Source: Sphaeroforma sirkka
Taxonomy: Eukaryota; Opisthokonta; Ichthyosporea; Ichthyophonida
Direction of reading: 5' to 3'
NCBI GenBank assembly: GCA_001586965.3
Contig: LUCW03001844.1
Location: 1-23,060, forward strand
Length of the DNA: 23,060 nucleotides
Part shown: positions 1 to 9,187 of the stretch, piece after piece
How positions within the stretch are numbered: the first letter of the stretch is position 1
Layout: the number at the start of each line of letters is the position of its first letter
The notes under the pieces: generated by a model
What the model was told of the DNA's origin: nothing
What the model saw: only the letters and a program-made list of their open reading frames with translations
Databases searched by the model: none
Program-made: the position numbers and the translations under genes

Positions 1-735
1 TAAGTTATCTTACAACTCAGGTCACAATAGCTTTAAAAACTACTAGTCAGCGTTGAAGCTAGATGGTAGAGCACCCTTGTCTATACTGTCTTCGCTCTCA
101 GATAGACATCGGTTTCATCAATTTAGGGTTCGGCCTAGATATTACCAATATGGTCGCAAATACCCTTGTGTCTCAGATTCCACATGGCGGCAAGCGCTTG
201 GTTATGACAGGGAGTACTGTGATTTGAGGCCAGCTTGCGTAGCGTGGGTAGCAGAGCCGGGGGGTGATTCGTAATCAAAGATTAAAAGCTTTTTTCAAAT
301 ATGCGTCTGACTATTTGCGTACGCGCATAGATGGGGCGGAAGTCGGCGGGGAGGTGATAATATCTGCATCGGCTTTCTTTGGGTGCGCCAGTCAGAAGGC
401 TGCAGTTCAGGGCTCCAGTGGAAGCTGCCACCCGGCCTTCATTAGCTCAGTGAATGCCCTTTGCAGGAGTCTAATCAGTGGGCTATTGGCGTGTGGGGCG
501 TCCTGGTAATGTCCGACGTTCGGGAGCGCGCCACTGCGCAGCCTCAGAAGAAAGAGATGTGGATTCTGTCGGGGGCAAGGTCTGGGCATGTGTGATAGCG
601 TAGCATTGCATCCACATACATCGTCGTCAGCGTATGGTGGAAGCGACATCTGGGAGAGGGTTCGGTATGGTCCGGTGGAACCACGTACGGGTTTGTAGAG
701 TTGAATAGGGCCACCAAAGTAGCCAGCAAGGGTAG
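1..735. other. Unassigned flank, GC-richer than the rest
   Basis: This stretch shows no similarity to the retroelements that follow; homology to element B starts only at about 738-745. The longest open frame is on the minus strand (407-760, 117 codons, proline- and leucine-rich). A second minus frame (544-729) overlaps it and looks equally coding-like, so neither is convincing. No domain, signal peptide or repeat is recognised. It may be host DNA, possibly part of an exon, next to the truncated element A. Nothing else is supported here. Confidence 0.4.
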
Positions 736-744
736 CTCCAGTCA

Positions 745-1528
745 ATAGAGTTATTAGCAACCGATTGGATGCTAAATAAGAAATGGTTTAACCTCGCTCA
801 ATCACGATGGGGTCCATTTACTGTTGATATGTTCGCCGCAGAACATAACAAACAGGTTTCAACGAATATAGGTCGTTGACTCATCCTAAAGGTGATGCAT
901 TTCAGCTTGACTTATCAAAGCATAATGCGTGGGCTAACCCACCTTGTCAACTTATCGCACAGTTGTTAAATTATGTTAATATTACTAAATCTACCATTGC
1001 GCTGTGTTGTCCCTTACGTAACTCCGACCCATGGATACGTGATTTAATTAATATGATTCAAGACGAACCTATTTATGTCGACCGTGAAACCGACACGTTC
1101 TTGTATCAGGGATCCTATTCTATTAAGAAGACGCCTTGAAAACACACCATTGTTTGTCGCATCGGTCCTGCAGGTACCACCAAGTGGAAACCCTCAACCG
1201 AATTCTTAGCTAAACTAGAGGAGTCTAAAGAGTTTGAACAAAAGCTCAAGGCTCGTACAACACATGCACCTAACAAGATTGCAGTCGAGGTAATGCCGAT
1301 TGAAACGGCATTAGATCGTAAAACATGGAACTAGCTAAGGCCATGGATCAAAGACTCAAAACTCTAAGAGAACCTGAAGCTCGCACTCGACTACTTAAAG
1401 CGCTGCTTAAAGAACAGCCAGGAGTTGCCGAAACAACTGAAGAAGATACTTCAACAATCCAATGTTGTCAATTATGTATCTCAGGACTCTACCCCTCCTG
1501 ATACTGAGGTTGCCCTTTCAACAGGACT
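745..1528 (+). pseudogene. pol middle part of element A: Dam-methyltransferase-like domain and linker to integrase
   Basis: The reading matches residues about 300-507 of the intact element B frame at 15936-17459. After the RNase H tail comes a domain starting WGPFTVDMF (808 onward) and containing NPPC (936-947). This is the layout of the Dam-type DNA N6-adenine methyltransferase domain that follows RNase H in DIRS elements. Breaks against copy B: a two-base insertion near 868; Trp to TGA at about 1136-1138; a one-base loss near 1321; a one-base gain near 1423; a one-base loss near 1518. A basic, helix-prone linker of roughly 130 residues then leads into integrase. As it stands the region cannot make a single protein. 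The family assignment is good, the methyltransferase call is moderate, and activity is doubtful because the motif ends in Cys rather than an aromatic residue. Confidence 0.7.
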
Positions 1529-2974
1529 ATGGTTCATCCATCCAGCGTTACGCAGAATCTGACTGACTTAGAGGAGCTCGAAAGTAGAGTTAAAATTATA
1601 CATAATTTAACGCATCGAGCATATGAGCATACTTATAAAATGGCTATTTGTGCAGGGCTTGACCACCCGACGCTGAAAGAAACCATACGTGAAGTATACC
1701 GACGCTGTACTGATTGTGAAAAGAACCAGATCAAGCGATACGGTTGGGCACCCCTAAAAAGTGTGACAGAAGATCAACCGATGCGCCGAATCATAGTCGA
1801 TCTGGTTAAACTCCCGCGATCCAAGCATACTGGCAATGTATATATCTGTCATTTCTTATGTGTGGCTTCGGGCTATAACTTGCTTTATGCAATACCGAAC
1901 AAACGTCCACAAACAGTGGCAGAATTATGCTATCACGTCTTTAATGACTTCGATTTCCCCCGAGTACTATGTTCTGATAACGGTAGTGAGTTTTGTACCG
2001 ACGTAATGGAGGCACTTATACTCGTATCAGGCATGACCCATAGGCGTGGTGTTCCTTACAAACCTCAAACGCAGGGTGCAAATGAGACACGTCATAGAGA
2101 ACTAAAGAAGCTATTGCGTACCGCACTAGATGACGTTGAGGATATGTGGCCTTATCATTTGAAATGGATTCAGACTCAAATGAATAACTGCATGAACCCT
2201 CAAACTGGAACACTCCCGTTTCACTATTTCTTTGGCTGCTATAGTGAATTACAAGCAACGTTTGATGAAACTGTGCCCGAGAAACACATTACCCCGTGGC
2301 TACAAAAGATTGAGCATATGCAGATCGTTGTTTACCCCTGTTTACTCGAGCACAAGAATCGCGTCCTACTTAAAGCGTATGACCGATGGAATAACACTAA
2401 GAACATTGTTCAGTTCAAAGTCGGCGATTATGTTAACATTATAAATCGAAACGCCAACGTTACCGAACTCTCTTCTAAGACGATAGGACCTTTTGTTATT
2501 TCCTACCATGATGAGAAGAGTGATACTTACGAAGTGAATAACAGTGATGGTACTAGCGCAACTAATCTAGGCACTCACCGTATCCCTACCTCCGAACTCT
2601 CATTCGCTCGCTCATTTGATTCCGATGTACCAGTTATGGAGTCACAAGTCAAAGATATAATTGACAAAACATCCGAAGACGGTTACACTTACTACAAGAC
2701 CCGTTTCATGGATGGAACAGTAGCTTGGCTAACCTCCGATACGTTTCGTGAATCTCGCGACTTCCTTCGTATTTTTAATAAGAAATGGAATAAGTGTTTA
2801 CATAAGAAGACACGAGATAAACGGAAAGGGTTTCCTCAGGTGACTACAAACCCTGACGGATCTGAAATTCCCTATTTGCCACCTACTTCCTATGTGACTA
2901 AACTTTCTGATCTGCTTACCAACAGAGCAAAAAAAATTCTTCGAACTTACTTACTAATGAAGAACAACCTTTAG
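1529..2974 (+). CDS. Element A integrase with GPF motif and chromodomain-like tail (pol fragment)
   Basis: Integrase inserts the cDNA copy of the retrotransposon into host chromosomes. This 481-codon open frame has the zinc-binding N-terminal region (His residues 25-46, then CTDC at 60-63) and a catalytic core with D91, D150 (in SDNG) and E186. The D150-E186 spacing gives the D,D35E pattern. An SH3-like C-terminal region has GPF at 320-322, followed by a chromodomain-like stretch at about 385-420 (aromatic Y388-Y389, W400). The first Met is arbitrary: in copy B the frame continues upstream, and a lost base near 1518 separates it here. The frame also shifts in an A run near 2930, so the natural basic C-terminus (matching B, ending near 3062) is lost. 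The core is otherwise intact. Confidence 0.85.
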   Translation: MVHPSSVTQNLTDLEELESRVKIIHNLTHRAYEHTYKMAICAGLDHPTLKETIREVYRRCTDCEKNQIKRYGWAPLKSVTEDQPMRRIIVDLVKLPRSKHTGNVYICHFLCVASGYNLLYAIPNKRPQTVAELCYHVFNDFDFPRVLCSDNGSEFCTDVMEALILVSGMTHRRGVPYKPQTQGANETRHRELKKLLRTALDDVEDMWPYHLKWIQTQMNNCMNPQTGTLPFHYFFGCYSELQATFDETVPEKHITPWLQKIEHMQIVVYPCLLEHKNRVLLKAYDRWNNTKNIVQFKVGDYVNIINRNANVTELSSKTIGPFVISYHDEKSDTYEVNNSDGTSATNLGTHRIPTSELSFARSFDSDVPVMESQVKDIIDKTSEDGYTYYKTRFMDGTVAWLTSDTFRESRDFLRIFNKKWNKCLHKKTRDKRKGFPQVTTNPDGSEIPYLPPTSYVTKLSDLLTNRAKKILRTYLLMKNNL

Positions 2975-3181
2975 CTATTACCTTACCAAATAATAAATGT
3001 AAGGCGCCTACATCGGCAATGGTTACTGGACCAAATACTAAACGACATAGAGTACGACATTAGTCTTGAACTCGTACATATAGGCACATAATTGCTCGAT
3101 AAGCCATGACCGGAACCGTTTTAATTTGGGTTTCGCTTTACGAACTAGATCGTACCTTCACGTACGTCCGTAGTCCTAAAA

Positions 3182-3193
3182 GCTACTGGGGGC
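3182..3193 (+). promoter_or_regulatory. Polypurine-like tract before the 3' LTR of element A
   Basis: A G run (CTGGGGGC) lies directly before TATGTAG. The same arrangement, AAAAGCTACTGGGGGGC then TATGTAG, occurs in element B. A related one (AAAGCTGGGTGAAAC then TGTGTAAT) occurs in element D. Plus-strand DNA synthesis starts at such tracts, so this is taken as the 5' edge of the LTR. Not proven, because B's 5' LTR does not extend this far. Confidence 0.5.
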
Positions 3194-3790
3194 TATGTAG
3201 AAATACGGCCTCCGGTCAGTCTAAAATATCAAGATCAAATGAGATAACATATTGGTTTTTAATCGTATTTAAAGTAATTTAATACAAATTCTTTTTCCAA
3301 AATTTCCAGTGTTCTAAATTCACTTTGATGGCTCCAATAGCCTGAGTATTTAGTATGACTCATTTACTTGGACCTATTTAAGACGATAGTAGATGTAGGA
3401 TATTATAAACTAAATTTTATAACCTCTGAACTACTACTTACAGGTTTTGGTCTTCCCGCCAATCTCCAAAATCCAATGTCTTTTTTTTTTTTGTAACTTT
3501 TCTTCAGATGGAACTTTATTTATATTAGCCAATGTATTAACTGACTTACGTTCTTATGTCTATCTACAAATTAGGCATGTGGTCATGAACACAGTACTTT
3601 TAGTGAAAATCATATAATAAAAGAACAGCTAAAGGTGTGTCCTGTGTGATCGATGATATTAAGGCTCTTACCAAGAGGCAGTCTCGATCTTTCTTACACA
3701 AGCTGCCACTACTAAATCTTAACTGACTTAAATTGTATCTTAGTTTATATAACACAGTTTAAAACATAGAAATATCCATCGAAGTTTACA
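3194..3790 (+). repeat. 3' LTR of element A
   Basis: About 597 bp. The 3310-3790 part matches both LTRs of element B (reverse-complemented 13522-14001 and 20593-21065); 3194-3309 matches only the 3' LTR of B. It ends TTTACA and holds a poly(A) signal, AATAAA, at 3616-3621. By eye it differs from B's LTR by more than the coding parts do (near 88-90% against 95-98%). Confidence 0.75.
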
Positions 3791-3927
3791 ATTACACAGG
3801 ACGACGGCTTTGTACCATCCTCAGCGTATACATCAACACGATACCCACGGAAGACTTCGAGCACACGGCACCGGAACCAGACCATGACCACGGAGTATGG
3901 GAGTCCGTAACCGAACGAGCATGAGAT

Positions 3928-4480
3928 GTGAGGGTGTCTGAATCGGATATGAGCTTCACATTTGTTAACACTATTAGGGCAGTGCTGGCGATACAGGACC
4001 CATTGCTTTCTTCTGATAACCGAGTTTATATTCAAGAGCAAGTTAACGGACGCATGTTCAAAGCATTGATAGACACGGGAGTACATCTATTTAGCGGACA
4101 AGGCGGTTCGAACTCTTCGGCTGGGGACGACAGAGGTGGTATTCGTTCGATATGGCACCAAGATTATCGACGGGTCACTCGAGTTGATGAATTCACCTGC
4201 AGGACATCATAGTGGGGCAAGATATATTGAAAGGCTTGGGTCTATACATAGGCGGTATCCAATCGCCACTCGCACCGATAAACCCCACAGAGCTGGATGA
4301 GCTTCTCAAACCCATCCCATGCCGACAGCCTCCGAACACGACGGAACCCGCCGATGCACGCCAACGTCTGGTACAGGATTTAGAGGCGAACGCAATGATT
4401 GCTGACATCGCGCGATGTCGTCTGGAAAAGGGAGTGAAGTTATCATTTTGGTAACCCGTGAACAGGTGATGCACATGTGC
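3928..4480 (+). pseudogene. Element C retroviral-type aspartic protease and linker
   Basis: The family cleaves the Gag and Pol polyproteins as a homodimer. The frame from 3928 reads into FKALIDTGV, with the catalytic D-T-G triplet at 4072-4080. Shortly after, the frame is lost (near 4090). A second frame restarts at 4212 with GQDILKGLG, which fits the protease C-terminal 'IIVGxDxL' motif. A proline-rich linker towards RT follows. Roughly 130 bases upstream of 3928 also read as an acidic open stretch, possibly the end of the gag-pol junction. The gene is broken by at least two frameshifts. The DTG triplet is standard here, unlike the DPG of element B. Confidence 0.65.
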
Positions 4481-4522
4481 AGATCGACACGTAACTTTGT
4501 ATCCGAATGATGGCTACCCTAC

Positions 4523-5267
4523 GTGGGCGAACAAGTAAAGAAGTGGTTGGTGGATTTGGTGAAAACGAAACGGACGACACCGACAACCGCCAACCTCCTT
4601 TTCATTGCGGTGCCGACGTTCGATGTAGAAGGAAAAGTGAAGAAGGTGAGGGTGTGTTTAGACATGCGCGCCGTTAACGCGCTTATCCCTGGTGACCTGT
4701 TTTTATTCCAAAGGTCGACGAACTTATCTCTCGCCTCAAGAGTAAGAAGTACTACACTACGCTGGACATCTCTGCGGTATACTACAGGTTGCCGATCCAC
4801 CCAGATTCACAATACTTGTTTAGTTTTACACACGAGCGTTATCAGTACTCGTTTGCATCGGCACCGTTCGGAATCCATGACTCACGCAACAGTTCCAGCG
4901 TACCTTGAGCACGATACTTGACGGCGTACTGGTCCACCACTATATCGACGACATAATTATCGCTAGCGACGATTATGACGAACATATTGAGAAGGTGCAG
5001 AAGGTGATCCAACGCTTGTCATACCACAATTTTGAGCTTAACCCCGCTAAGTGTCACTTTGAATTCCCGAAGTGATGATCCTAGGGAAGAAGGTGTCTGC
5101 ACAAGGCATAGACATTGATCACGAGAAGCAGACCAAGCGCCTACCCCACTACGGTACAAGGATATAGCCTCTGCCTTAGGTTTGGCGAATTACCTTCATG
5201 AGCATCTCCCCAATTTCGCGAACACAGTCGCACCTTTGCGCGAATTTGCAAACTCAAACCGAATGAG
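4523..5267 (+). pseudogene. Element C reverse transcriptase
   Basis: The RT copies element RNA to DNA. Recognisable motifs are spread over several frames: RVCLDMRAVNALI (4660-4690), the TTLDIS-type block near 4755, SFASAPFGIH near 4850-4880, the catalytic YIDD at 4941-4952, and KCHFEF near 5050. A connection region follows, with an ANYLHEHLPNFA-like block near 5187-5220. Breaks occur near 4700, 4885-4915, 5075 and 5255. Order and spacing are those of Ty3/Gypsy RT. The copy cannot encode an active enzyme as written. Confidence 0.75.
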
Positions 5268-5729
5268 TTGATCGGCGATCGTTGGGAAGAGAGACATGCA
5301 CAGGCGTGGCAGGCAATGAAAGATGCAGTTGTTATTGCAGTAGCGTTGCGCTTCCCGGTCGACGGTATACCATTGAACTTGGAAACCGACGCTAGCGAAT
5401 ACGGTTTGGGGGGAGCGTTATTGCAATGGGTCAACTGGAAGAAACACTATATAATGTTCTTTAGCAAGACTCTGAACCATGCTCAACAGAACTACGCTAC
5501 ACCAATGAAAGAGTTACTAGCTTTGGTGTATGGGTTTGCACATTTTAAGAAACATTTGGATGGGCAACGGTTTGTAGTCTTCACGGACCACAAGGCCCTT
5601 GTGTATATGAATACACAGCTCAAGCTTAATCCGATGCTCCAGAGATGGCACCATATTATCGCACCATTCAACTTTACCATATCACATATACCAGAGAGAG
5701 ACGAACGTGCTTCCGTACATGTTGAGTAG
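5268..5729 (+). CDS. Element C RNase H domain (intact frame)
   Basis: RNase H removes the RNA strand of the RNA-DNA hybrid during reverse transcription. The open frame of 153 codons keeps the Ty3/Gypsy signature: TDASEYGLGG with catalytic Asp at 5388-5390, FFSKTLNHAQQNY, the KELLAL Glu, FTDHKAL with the next Asp, and a 'SHIPERDE' end. Immediately upstream, the RT connection is in another frame. Downstream the frame ends at a TAG, where relatives continue to a DxLSR motif and the next domain. It is the best-preserved part of element C. The first Met is internal to pol and not a true start. Confidence 0.8.
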   Translation: MIGDRWEERHAQAWQAMKDAVVIAVALRFPVDGIPLNLETDASEYGLGGALLQWVNWKKHYIMFFSKTLNHAQQNYATPMKELLALVYGFAHFKKHLDGQRFVVFTDHKALVYMNTQLKLNPMLQRWHHIIAPFNFTISHIPERDERASVHVE

Positions 5730-5739
5730 AGTACACGAG

Positions 5740-6260
5740 GGGATAGCGGAGCAAGACGAACTTGAAATACTGTACACAGATGGTTGGCAGTTATTCCCTA
5801 GTTACTTTGAACAAGCACTATAACACTTCGGCCCGAATAATATAGACGTAATTGCGGACCCAACTAACTCTCAGCTTGCTCGATTTTGGACTAAAGACGA
5901 TGTGCGTTTGCCCACGACTGGTCAACGGTTGATGGGTGGACGAACCCACCATGGGAGAAGACATACAGAATGTTGCGCAAGATAAGGACTAATGGTACGA
6001 GGGCAATTGTATATCTACCATGGGTACCAAGGGCACCATGGTTTGATTTATTCAAGCAGTTGTTGCAGTCAAAGCCAGTGCTGGTTCCATGAACGCCACA
6101 TACGTTCCTCAAGTATGCGAAGAAGTACGCCTGTGGCAAGACACCATAGGGGCACACAGTGATTGTAGCACAAGTGGAACCTCCTAACGGGCTCAAACTG
6201 GACCCACTGTTTTCACAACGACTTGGGTATGCAGAACCAAAACACACGGCGTACGTGAAG
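5740..6260 (+). pseudogene. Element C Dam-methyltransferase-like domain
   Basis: It lies between RNase H and integrase. A block reading HFGPNNIDVIADPTNSQL (from about 5824) aligns with WGPFTVDMFAAEHNKQ of A/B. After a frameshift near 5910, GWTNPPW appears (NPPW at 5943-5954), then VYLPWVPRAPWFDLF near 6010-6050. B has CCPLRNSDPWIRDL at the equivalent place. Further on, TPHTFL and a TP-stop-GHTVIV block match B's TDTFL and TPWKHTIV. Known family: the DNA N6-adenine methyltransferase (Dam, phage-type) domain of DIRS retrotransposons, with catalytic motif (D/N)PP(Y/F/W). The aromatic residue is kept in C. Stops at 5821 and near 6090 and 6147, plus the frameshift, disable this copy. The homology is clear to me by motif order but unconfirmed by any search. 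Confidence 0.6.
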
Positions 6261-7384
6261 TGTTTAGATACGGCACGAGAGATCTCGATGGCAATGGCAG
6301 AAGCAGAAGGTCAACCGGCGTTTGAGCGAGCGACAAGAGAAGAACAACAGCGCCGTACGCAACTCACGGAAGCTCAACACGAACAAGGATATCTTGGAGC
6401 TGCCGACACAGTTCAACAACTCCGACATAACGGCCATGTATGACCGGGCGCACTCAAATTGGCAACGGAAGTCAAACAGCAGTGCGCTGCATGTTTGGGA
6501 CAGAATACGTTGCCTAAGGGCTTTCACCCGATGATTAACATTGACACGCGCTACCCGTGGGACCATATTCAAGTTGATTACATCCCGATACCACTTGAGT
6601 CCAGACGAAAAAACAATTATATACTTCACGTCCTGGACATCGCTACAGGCTACTCAATCCTTCGAGCAACACCGGGCAAGACGAAGGAGACAACGGTACA
6701 GACACAAATATAAGTTTTTTTGGCGAGCATGGTTTCCCATGTATGATCTAGACGGACATGGGGAATGAATTCACCAACAAGATAGTGGAGCTCCTGGTCC
6801 AGGAAGTGGGGATACTACACAAGGTATCACCGCCATTTCAACCCCAAGTACTAGGTGCTGCTGAATGACGTCATAAGGAGATTACACGTTTCATTAGACA
6901 ATGCTGTGAGTCAGTTCCTTTACGACGGAACGAACGTCTTCTTTTTACGATGCTCTATCAGAACCTTCGGATATCCCGACAGCATAAGAGCGCGCCGCTC
7001 CGTATATATTTTAGCCGCCGTCACGTACCGTTTGCCGATTTTACTGATGAGTTACCGGATACCCAGCCGATGACGAACGACACCTGGGCCCAACGGTTAA
7101 ATCAGTTCCAGGATACCATCCTGCCGACACTCTACCACATTCCCAAGAAGGATACGGGCAAACGCACGAAGACATTTGTTCGCTTGCACGCTCATGACTT
7201 GGTACATTTCGACGAAGGTGATGTGGTAATGGTACGATCGGAGTGCAGAACGACTAAAGCAATGATGCCGCTGTTTGGGCCGTATATGGTTAAGGCTAGG
7301 GTCGGACAGCGCTATGAGTTGGCGAATAAAGACGGCTCTACCCCTCCATATTTTAATGGCGAACCTGTACGGGTGAAACTATAG
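6261..7384 (+). pseudogene. Element C integrase
   Basis: The zinc-binding region spans several frames: EAQHEQGYLGAAD near 6372, a GHV-stop-PGA block at about 6432-6450 where relatives have GHVWPG, and CAAC near 6483-6494. The core shows the first catalytic Asp in HIQVDYIPIPL (about 6567-6600), the second in TDMGNEF (near 6750-6775), and the Glu in VLGAAE followed by a TGA at about 6865. The C-terminal region (frame 6950-7384) has the GPYM motif near 7278-7289, the GPY/F module of gamma-retroviruses and chromoviruses. Frameshifts near 6700 and 6750 and several nonsense codons break the gene. Confidence 0.75.
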
Positions 7385-7432
7385 TGCATCGGCATACAGA
7401 CCCACCACTTAACGATGAATTGTAGACAGAAG

Positions 7433-7586
7433 GAGGTGTTGAGTTTCGCCACATTATTACACACCGTCCTAATGTACTAATGATAATACAGGGAAATTGA
7501 AATACTTGGCGAGATGGCGCGAAGGCGACCCCACGTGGGAAACAGCGGAGACTTTTGATGATGCCTACGATATAGTAGTCTTCTAG
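7433..7586 (+). pseudogene. Element C C-terminal chromodomain
   Basis: After the first stop (7382-7384) the reading GVEFRHIITHR appears. One frame away, KYLARWREGDPTWETAETF runs to TAG at 7584-7586. This is the chromodomain pattern YLxRW...(D/E)xTWE...NL/F, found at the C-terminus of chromovirus integrases, where it helps target integration to particular chromatin. A frameshift near 7490 splits the two halves. The stop codon lies right at the junction with the LTR fragment that follows. Confidence 0.65.
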
Positions 7587-7770
7587 TGGAAATTATTCAA
7601 TAAAGAACAGCTAGAGGTACGTCCTGTGTGATCAAGGATATTAATGCTCTTACCAAGAGGCAGTCCCGACCATTCTTGCACAAGCTACCACTGCTAAATC
7701 CTAACTGACTTCAATTGTATCTTAGTTTATATAACATATGTTGATTCAAAACTAAAAATGATGTAAATAT
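7579..7770 (+). repeat. Partial LTR (second half) of A/B type
   Basis: From TTCTAGTG the sequence matches the 3' half of the A and B LTRs, including AATAAA at 7599-7604, the AACAGCTAGAGG block and the TAGTTTATATAACA block, up to about 7739. A weaker match runs to about 7770. The first half of the LTR is missing; the chromodomain of element C takes its place. Confidence 0.7.
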
Positions 7771-8432
7771 GACACTACAGTCTAGATTCTCCTGAACTCT
7801 CTCTCTCTATGTATAGCAGGCTGGAATGGAGGCTGGCGGTCACCACAGGAATAATATTATTTATTTCAAAAATGACAAGTATGTATGTTACAATGTATAA
7901 ACATATGGTATGGCTCTCATAGTCTCTGTAGTGGTTCAGGAAAGATTGATGGGAAGAAGTGGTCAGTAAATTCCCGTTTGAAGCTTGGGCCAAGTGAGTC
8001 GACAATGAAAGACATGCGCTGAGTCAATTCGGGCTGGTGTTGACAAAACACTGTTACTATCGAATGTTCCATATATTTGCTTGCTGACCTATTATGTAGA
8101 GTACCCACCTCTGTGGTACGGATCGGGTCTGCGTCGTGTAGTGCCGCGGAATGGGTTAGTGTAAAGTATGAAATACCGAGAAGGACCAGGTTATTCGTCA
8201 TAATCCGGTCGAGGAGCGAGGATGGGGCTAAGCCAATGCCGCACCAGACCACGGATGAATTTGGTATGTGTTGTCTGGCCTGGATCGGAAGTATCATAGG
8301 CGGTACCAACAAGCGCGATGATTTGGTTTGAACCGAAATTTGGAAGTAGTACTTCAACAGCGTGATTAGCCGGGGTATGAAGAACATCTGTTGATGTGTC
8401 AGGGACGGGTGAGTGTACGGTAGTTCTTCAGC
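7771..8432. other. Spacer between the LTR fragment and element D
   Basis: This is probably older flanking DNA. It contains a short CT run at about 7795-7808, an AT-rich patch (7840-7915), and one minus-strand open frame described separately. No retroelement domain is recognised. Confidence 0.4.
7917..8201 (-). CDS. Hypothetical small protein with possible signal peptide
   Basis: Not recognised. A minus-strand frame opens at 8387, but the internal Met at 8201 gives 94 codons beginning MTNNLVLLGISYFTLTHSA. That is a plausible secretion signal (polar start, hydrophobic core, small residues before a cut). The rest has one NRS glycosylation-type site and a single Cys, then an aromatic-rich end. 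It is not part of element C or D. It could be one exon of a host gene, although no convincing splice sites are visible. Chance is a real alternative. Confidence 0.2.
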   Translation of the reverse strand: MTNNLVLLGISYFTLTHSAALHDADPIRTTEVGTLHNRSASKYMEHSIVTVFCQHQPELTQRMSFIVDSLGPSFKREFTDHFFPSIFPEPLQRL

Positions 8433-9050
8433 TGTAGATATCGGTCTCTTAAGGCGGTATAAACATCTTAGAGCTACTAAAACGTAATAAAATCATAAAG
8501 TCTTTTAATAAGTTTTTTTTAAGTATACGAATTTTAGTCTGGTAATAAAGTTAGGTATGCCTCACAGAAATCAGCAATACTCTGGGGGATTGTAAGACTG
8601 AGACATTGTCTATATATCATCCTCCCAGTACTGATTTCGCCGAAGGGATTTTATTTATGTTTTCGTTATCGTTATCGTCGAAACTAGTATTACTTGTTTC
8701 TGTCGCATGAATTACTAAAACTAGTAAAATCCTACCTATAGAAAAAAAAGAAAAAAAGTAAAAAAATACTCTTGATGTCCTTAGTTATTGTCTTAACCAA
8801 TAACTGGCCACTTATCAAGAATTACCGACTTGCCATCATCAGACTGGCACATCTGGTTGGCTGAGCGGAGGTCAAACTAGGTAACTATTAAGGGTTCCTA
8901 GAAACCTATGTTCGGTTGAGCCATCTCGCTACTGAAGTATTCAGATGTATATTTGAGTGTTTATTTAGGTCTCTTAATAGACCTACTCCAAATCTACTCT
9001 TTGGCCTTTATCAACATAAGAGTCTAAAGTGGAGGCCCGGCTATTACACA
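8433..9050 (-). repeat. 3' LTR of element D
   Basis: In the element's direction it would run from TGTGTAATAGCC (9050) to ATCTACA (8433), 618 bp, with TG...CA ends. The 8433-8936 part is repeated at 13026-13521. The first 114 bp (8937-9050) are assigned to the LTR by inference, from a polypurine-like tract beside them and from similarity to the corresponding part of element A/B. A-rich tract at 8741-8768. Confidence 0.65.
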
Positions 9051-9066
9051 GTTTCACCCAGCTTTG
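9051..9066 (-). promoter_or_regulatory. Putative polypurine tract of element D
   Basis: On the minus strand AAAGCTGGGTGAAAC precedes TGTGTAATAGCC. The AAAGCT-G-run-TRTGTA layout matches elements A and B at the same place. It would prime plus-strand DNA synthesis. Confidence 0.4.
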
Positions 9067-9187
9067 AAATCCAAGAGAGGCTAGTTGCTCACTCAAGCTG
9101 ATTTTGATTTGCAAAGCGAGAAAGGAAAAACGGGTCGAAAACATTATGTAGCATAACATATAGTTAATGTTTCTCAGGCGGAGAAGT

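Larger units (their letters stand above)
738..3790 (+). mobile_element. Element A: 5'-truncated Ty3/Gypsy-type LTR retrotransposon
   Basis: This is a plus-strand copy of the same family as element B (13522-21065, minus strand). Coding sequence is about 95-98% identical by eye in the segments compared. Homology starts abruptly near 738-745, inside pol just after RNase H, so gag, protease, RT and the 5' LTR are missing. What remains, in order, is the last RNase H-to-linker residues, a methyltransferase-like domain, integrase, a chromodomain-like tail, a polypurine-like tract and the 3' LTR ending ...TTTACA at 3790. Element C follows directly, with no obvious target-site duplication. The 5' truncation could be a genomic breakpoint or an assembly join. 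Confidence 0.85.
3791..7586 (+). mobile_element. Element C: decayed chromodomain-type Ty3/Gypsy pol, no gag
   Basis: Pol domains follow one another on the plus strand in the order protease, RT, RNase H, methyltransferase-like domain, integrase, GPY motif and chromodomain, ending with TAG at 7584-7586. Gag is absent. The segment is GC-richer and clearly different in sequence from A/B and D, but its domain order and its methyltransferase-like domain match A/B. On the left it abuts the complete end of an A-type LTR (3790). On the right it runs straight into the second half of an A/B-type LTR (7579-7770). Many frameshifts and several nonsense codons break it. It is an old or chimeric copy. Confidence 0.8.

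Noticed and set aside
50..140. tRNA-like words GATGGTAGAGC (about 60-71) and GGTTCGG (127-133)
   Set aside because: The spacing is too long for a tRNA, the B box is imperfect (GGTTCGGCC), and no stems fit.
407..760. 117-codon minus-strand ORF in the left flank
   Set aside because: A second overlapping frame is equally open, there is no recognisable motif, and it runs across the element A breakpoint. Kept only as part of the unassigned flank.
1136..1138. A host genetic code in which UGA means Trp (UGA stands for Trp in A at 1136-1138 and in C near 6441, and lies in phase between gag and pol)
   Set aside because: TAG also replaces Trp in C (about 6147), TGG is the Trp codon everywhere else in these frames, and intact parts do not show UGA at other conserved Trp sites. 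Ordinary nonsense mutations plus a readthrough stop explain the data better.
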